NCBI GenBank assembly: GCA_038501625.1
Contig: JAZAYU010000013.1
Span: 6,200,001-6,264,000 of the forward strand
Length of the DNA stretch: 64,000 bases
Direction: 5' to 3'
Origin: Corbicula japonica
Taxonomy: Eukaryota; Mollusca; Bivalvia; Venerida; Cyrenidae
Shown: piece after piece, positions 59,574-64,000 of the stretch
Numbering within the stretch: position 1 is the stretch's first letter
Layout of the letters: the number at the start of each line of letters is the position of its first letter
The notes under the pieces: generated by a model
Database searches by the model: none
What the model was told of the DNA's origin: nothing
Seen by the model: the letters and a program-made list of their open reading frames with translations, nothing else
Made by a program: the position numbers and the translations under genes

Positions 59574-62500
59574 CTGAAAACCAGACCAGAAATCAACTGT
59601 GATTTTAACCCTTTACCCCACTGTTTTGCCTTTTATCCCATATGCAACCAATGTAGATCAAGATCATCTGGGACATCTGTTACAAATGATTTTGATCTAC
59701 AATTTTCACTTTAATATTCATAATATTATTTCTTACCAATAAGCAGAAAGTGTAGATCCTGATCAGATGGAATGGTCCGGGATCAACACTCGTTGCCAGA
59801 GTGATAAAAGGCATATCCATTGAGTAAAGGGAGATAAATGTCAGAAGACAAGGTAAACGCACATTTGACATTAAATTTTGTAACATAAAGTGATAAAAAC
59901 AGCATTTCAAAGCGTGTGCTAGGGATGGGTATTGCCAGGAAAAATGATATTGCCATATACAGTCAAACCTGTCCATAACAGCCACCTAAGGGAGTGACAA
60001 AAAGTGGCTGCTGAAGACAGGTGGCTGTTTAAGACAGTTAAAAGTAAGAACAAAATGTTAGTTTATGACATATTTCGATATTTTACTTACATATTGCAAG
60101 AAATTGCAATTATTTATTACTGATAAAATAACATACAAAAACATTCTACTAGCTCAACTTTACTGTCAAAAACAAATAGTAATTAATGCAGCAGTTTGTA
60201 AACTATGGAAGATTAGACAGAAAAGTAACAGAAAACAGTCTTCATTTGTATGTCAAGTGTATAGATAGAATTGAAAACAAAAAAAATTGCAAGGGTTCTC
60301 ATAAATTCACAAATGACAGCTAATTTATGTTCAAACTGCATTGTTTTAAGTAGGATTAATTGAATATAAAAAATACCTGTATTTGAAAATCACATCACAA
60401 TATCATATTGTTGGCAAATATACTGCATAACTGGTTAACATTGTATATTGCCCACCCCTAGTATTTGCCTTGTCCATCACACTTGATTTTTCTCTAGCAA
60501 TTATAACATGATGTTATTGATTAATGAGATTTAACACTACTCATTCCAAAAATATAACAAAGTGTATGCTGTCTTACATCGCTATGAAGTACCAGTAGTA
60601 TGCAGCAACATAAACCCGAACATTTAAACTCATCACTAGTTTTATGATCCATTTTCCGCTGTTTGTAAGAACCATTGACAAACCCCTTAACAATCAAACA
60701 TAACCTCCTACATCCTAAATATTTAAAAAATATGTTTCAATAAATCTGACAAAACATACAAATCCATACAGGTCATGCACAACAACAAATGGGGCTCATG
60801 GCCTCTGTGAGCAATGTAGACCATGACCAGCCAAAGCACCCCTGTATTCTGATCAGGTGATGGCCATTCTTATTTCATGTAGAAAACATTAGTTCCTTTT
60901 CGACTTGCAAGTTTAAAATTGATCTGGATCTGCAGTTATTGCAGCCAATAAGCCTTGTTTGATCATATTCAGGCAGAAATCTGATCGAGTCAGTTTCTCT
61001 GTTTTTGGGGAACAGGTACATACTACATGGGTGAAAGTTTTCCGTATTATGACGGAATTCCGTATTTTGAACCTCGCCAGGGACCGTTTTTCCAAATCGC
61101 GTAAATCCGATGAGATATTGGGAGGGGGGGGGTACAGGGCGACAGACGATAGCGAAGACGATAGCGATATTAACAAAACCAGTCGGTAATTTAACCGCGC
61201 GGAGTGCAGTTGTATCGGCAATTCTGATTGGTCAGTGAGACTCCGGCGTCCAATCGTATGCTACTTTATTTAAGTTTTCGCTTGAACAACAACAAATATC
61301 TACAAAACAACGCTCGCAAATGATAAAAGAAATCTGTAAAAATCAAGATTTTGCCCCTGGGTTATAACACGAAGCAGCTTGAAGCTAACTTAAAGAATAA
61401 ATGAAGATGGGAATGGCAACGCGAAAGTGATTCTCGCGGCGAAAAATGGGGAGAATGGCTGCAAAAGCCGGAAGCAAGCGGCATGGCGTTCTGTCAATAT
61501 TGCAACAAGACTATCCATTACAAATCGAACGGAAAGAATTCCATTCGTCTTTATGCAGACGATGCTGCGCATTTAAAGAACAAAAAGATCGTCAAAACTA
61601 ACCAGAGTTATAGATAACTTCTGAAGGTTTTAGTAATAATTTTGAACTCGCAAAATTGGTGAATATTTTCTCAATTGCCAACTTGAAATACTTAATCATA
61701 CCCCTTTTATAGTAGCAGCTAGTTGCCAGGAGAGGCCATTTCTACACATTAATTTGCAAGGAATGCAGGAGCTTCCGGGGGCCGCCGGCCCCCTGGACCC
61801 CTGGCTTTAGGTTTCAGTATTTTCAGTTTTGCCAACTTTCACCCATGATACTAAGTTTATGTAATTTTCTCCTGGTATTGACAATTCAATGGGTCAAAAA
61901 CAGATCTTAACTTGTGTTGATTATGCATTGCATACCTGATCAAGAAGTTTGTCGGCCTCTGGATCTACCTGAGACAGCTCTCGGAAGGCCTCATCCCCGA
62001 CAAAACAGATCTCATGTCCATCCTGCAACATCAACAATGAAGGTTTACTTTATTTGCTGATTTATAAGGAACATATATCCTAACAACAGGTAAACTTTTC
62101 ATCAATCAAGCATTCACTTAGTCCAAACCAGTTTTTTGTCTGGCAAACAAATGCTCATGAAAGAAGGGAAAGTTATATTATATACAGGTTCTTACATCAA
62201 TAAAGGGACAATGGTATAGGCCAGTAAAGAAACAGACAAGCTTTACCTAGAATTTCTGTCAGTCAGTTCATTATTACTGGGATATTTTTTGTGAAGGAAT
62301 ACATTGGCTAAACAGCCAACAAAGTTTGGCAAGGCTGATATCAATCTAAACTGGTTGCAAAAGGATGTTTTGTGTGATGATAGTAAGGAGAAATGGTGTA
62401 CGGTTATTTCATGGGTGTTTAGGGAAATGTCAAACATATCGTCCAATTGTATGGACAATAAACTTACTGGGCACAAGCGCTAAATGTTGTTTGGGTATTG

Positions 62501-63767
62501 AAGATACCTTTATAATACGATTGTGCAAACAAGATCAGCGATAACCAATTAAATCAATGTTTGCTAGAAGATACTTTGTCTGAATATTTCCTTTGGACAT
62601 CCATAATGTGCATGAAATACCAGTAGTTAATAACAGATGGAAACCATCAAAACTGTTTCACATACAAGTTACATTTCACAAACCATAAAAAAAATTCATT
62701 TAAAATAGGATAAGGTAATGATATAACAATGTTTCAGGCAGCATAAAAAAATGTTCATGGTAAGCTGTATTTCTGATTGAATATCAACCAGAACAGCAAT
62801 TAAGGTGCAGAAATTTTATCTGCATGTAGTAATTTATCATATACTCAAAAAAATCAAGAAATTGTTTTATCAAACATCGACCATTACATACTGGGTCAGC
62901 TGGTATGACCACTTCTACTGTCGCCTTGCCTGGCGTGTCCAGACTGACCAGTGGTGTGAGAATTGTCTGTCCTGCAGCATTCAACTTCTCCTGTATCCCT
63001 GGCAACTGAAATAACCAATTATTTCACATATATTATAAACATCATATAAACAACATGATGTAGAATGCCATGGTTGAACAGTTTAGATCTAGATCATCTG
63101 TGCCATATGACAAAACATTTGACAAAACAGATCTATCTTCAATGCAGCTAAGACTTTTAATGCCTAAAACCGTTAACTTTGTCTAAAATTCTCATTACAA
63201 CAATCCAAACATGACAAATGCCTATGAAGGTTGCACTTAATCAAATAACAAAGTATTCCTAGGTGGGCCATTGGAATTATAATGATAATAATTAGTTATC
63301 TCTTCATCTGGGGCCAAGCAACCTCAGAAATCAGCCCGTTTTGGTGTGTTTTCTGGAAGTACATATCAGAAAAAGGAAACAAAAAGCAAAATTATGCCTG
63401 TAATCTTGTTGGATAGTGGCAGACAACATCTGCCTACTATACTGTATTACCAATTGGTCTGTTAAAAAGCAGTAATTTTCTTGAAAGTAATTTAAACACC
63501 TATTAAATTTCAGTGAAGCAGAAACATAGATCTTGATACCAATATTTGGTTTACTGGGAGTTAAGATGATATAAATTCTGTTCAATTCACATTGAAGATT
63601 GAGAATTTAACATTGACCTCGACGAAAATTGTCTTTAACTTGTTGCAACATTTATAATAGAGAAGATATATAGTATGTACCTCTTCTCTTGGACAAGAAA
63701 ATGCAATCCTCCCAAAAGCTGTGGCATGGTCCACTGATATTCCAATATCATGAAGCTCAAGTCTGCA
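59508..63767 (-). CDS. GLOD4: GLOD4 (glyoxalase domain-containing protein 4), 3' four exons
   Basis: Four minus-strand exons spliced in order 63767-63681, 63005-62892, 62022-61936 and 59573-59508, all with AG acceptors, GT donors and phase-0 introns, give about 117 contiguous residues. These match, from memory, the C-terminal third of vertebrate GLOD4: a CxLEL...[14 protein letters not shown] block, [34 protein letters not shown] and a terminal [10 protein letters not shown] tail. GLOD4 is a conserved vicinal-oxygen-chelate-fold protein related to glyoxalase I, reported as mitochondrial or cytosolic in mammals, with unclear catalytic activity. The N-terminal exons lie beyond the right edge. 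The second intron from the left (between 59573 and 61936) has taken up transposons. Confidence 0.92.
59605..59832. mobile_element. MITE (CCCTTTAC...GTAAAGGG) in a GLOD4 intron
   Basis: TTAACCCTTTACCCCA at the left and TTGAGTAAAGGGAGAT at the right are short inverted ends. The inside has AGATCAAGATCATCTGGGAC and GATCCTGATCAGATGGAA. Same family as 9955-10180. Confidence 0.6.
59833..61025. other. GLOD4 intron sequence
   Basis: No coding seen. 59963-60040 starts ACAGTCAAACCTGTCCATAA and repeats GTGGCTG phrases, a fragment of the family represented whole at 27374-27548. Confidence 0.45.
61026..61847 (+). mobile_element. 822-bp transposon in a GLOD4 intron, ATACTA duplication
   Basis: CATGGGTGAAAGTTTT at the left and CCAACTTTCACCCATG at the right are terminal inverted repeats. 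ATACTA flanks both ends (61020-61025 and 61848-61853). It holds a zinc-finger exon-like frame at about 61402-61614 and a GC-rich block GGGGGCCGCCGGCCCCC near the right end. A 6-bp duplication does not point clearly to one superfamily. Confidence 0.75.
61402..61614 (+). pseudogene. Zinc-finger (BED/TTF-like) N-terminal transposase fragment
   Basis: The frame reads [20 protein letters not shown], then [20 protein letters not shown], then [14 protein letters not shown], to a stop at 61614. W...FCxxCNKT...H with a distal AH resembles the N-terminal C2H2 module seen in several cut-and-paste transposases. There is no ATG in frame, and the catalytic part is missing, so this is a remnant carried by a non-autonomous copy. 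Confidence 0.55.
61936..62022 (-). CDS. GLOD4: GLOD4 exon, third in this window
   Basis: Acceptor ATGTTGCAG, 29 codons beginning [20 protein letters not shown] and ending KLLDQ, donor [22 protein letters not shown] is highly conserved and includes the metal-site-like Glu region of the second glyoxalase-like module. Confidence 0.95.
62023..62891. other. GLOD4 intron; nothing further recognised
   Basis: No coding or repeat signal seen between the exons. Confidence 0.5.
62892..63005 (-). CDS. GLOD4: GLOD4 exon, second in this window
   Basis: Acceptor GGTTATTTCAG, 38 codons including [12 protein letters not shown] and [20 protein letters not shown], then IPADP at the donor GTATGT. Phase 0 on both sides. 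Confidence 0.95.
63006..63680. other. GLOD4 intron; nothing further recognised
   Basis: Contains a short GTTTAGATCTAGATCATCTG piece near 63081 of the GATCA-rich MITE texture. No coding signal. Confidence 0.45.
63681..63767 (-). CDS. GLOD4: GLOD4 exon, first in this window
   Basis: Acceptor TCATCTTTCAG, 29 codons reading [20 protein letters not shown], then IAFSCPREE, donor [20 protein letters not shown] is a GLOD4 signature. Confidence 0.93.
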
Positions 63768-64000
63768 CTGAAAGATGAATTTGTAAGTTATTCTGACAGC
63801 ACTTAACTAAAAGCATAACCAGTTCTGTCTTATTTGTAAATGACCAAACTAAAGTTAACTCAGTATTTAAATGGCTCTTTTTTCTAAGCTGACACTCACT
63901 TGTCTCTTAAACAGCTTTTATGTAAGGGGGAAATTGTGAAAATTTTAACTACCAGTATTTTAACGCTTCAAGATGCCTGTTATCCCATGGGCCATCAGTG
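63768..64000. other. GLOD4 intron running off the window
   Basis: Upstream exons of GLOD4 must lie beyond 64000; none was recognised here. Confidence 0.5.

Overview
The window looks like about 64 kb of AT-rich nuclear DNA from a marine mollusc, most likely a bivalve. I base this on intron-bearing genes, a GLOD4 orthologue, an nSTAND/ankyrin gene of the kind expanded in bivalves, tandem-repeat-bearing elements of the bivalve 'pearl'/Helitron-like type, a Naiad-type Penelope element and a 2A-bearing PHD-APE-RT LINE. The species cannot be fixed from sequence alone. I see no prokaryotic genes, CRISPR array or rRNA.

Host genes are sparse. (1) A minus-strand gene runs from about 18461 down to 6804. 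It has an acidic N-terminal exon, a 93-bp exon and a 2.1-kb terminal exon encoding a degenerate nSTAND-type NTPase followed by ankyrin repeats. Its roughly 9-kb intron carries a 6.7-kb inverted-repeat transposon. (2) The 3' half of GLOD4 occupies 59508-63767 on the minus strand as four phase-0 exons, and the gene runs off the right edge. (3) One candidate first exon with a TATA box lies at 53452-53586 on the plus strand and is not recognised.

The rest is mobile and repeated DNA, much of it nested. 1853-5348 is an inverted-repeat element built from short TTAAAC/GTTTAA palindromes and flanked by a 62-bp direct repeat. 9322-15984 is a terminal-inverted-repeat element with a decayed integrase-like ORF. 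20.7-29.2 kb and 46.2-50.6 kb are collinear in inverted orientation, apparently two arms of an old inverted duplication. Each arm has collected different insertions, so each serves as an empty-site reference for the other. Between the arms lies a 12.2-kb hAT-like element (33214-45428, perfect 8-bp target duplication). Inside it a 658-bp unit is present twice. One unit is interrupted by a LINE (37081-43134), and the LINE is interrupted inside its reverse transcriptase by a 2.55-kb transposon (39205-41753, 4-bp target duplication).

Four elements (21349-22947, 26775-28477, 30245-31150, 48892-50400) share one design: an internal array of roughly 140-170-bp units and short palindromic or GC-rich ends. 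Several short foldback elements sit in promoter, intron and microsatellite positions. Long stretches (for example 31.2-33.2, 34.1-36.7, 50.6-53.2 and 56.6-59.5 kb) show no gene I can support. All calls were made by eye. Exon joins rest on splice motifs and phase, not on transcripts.
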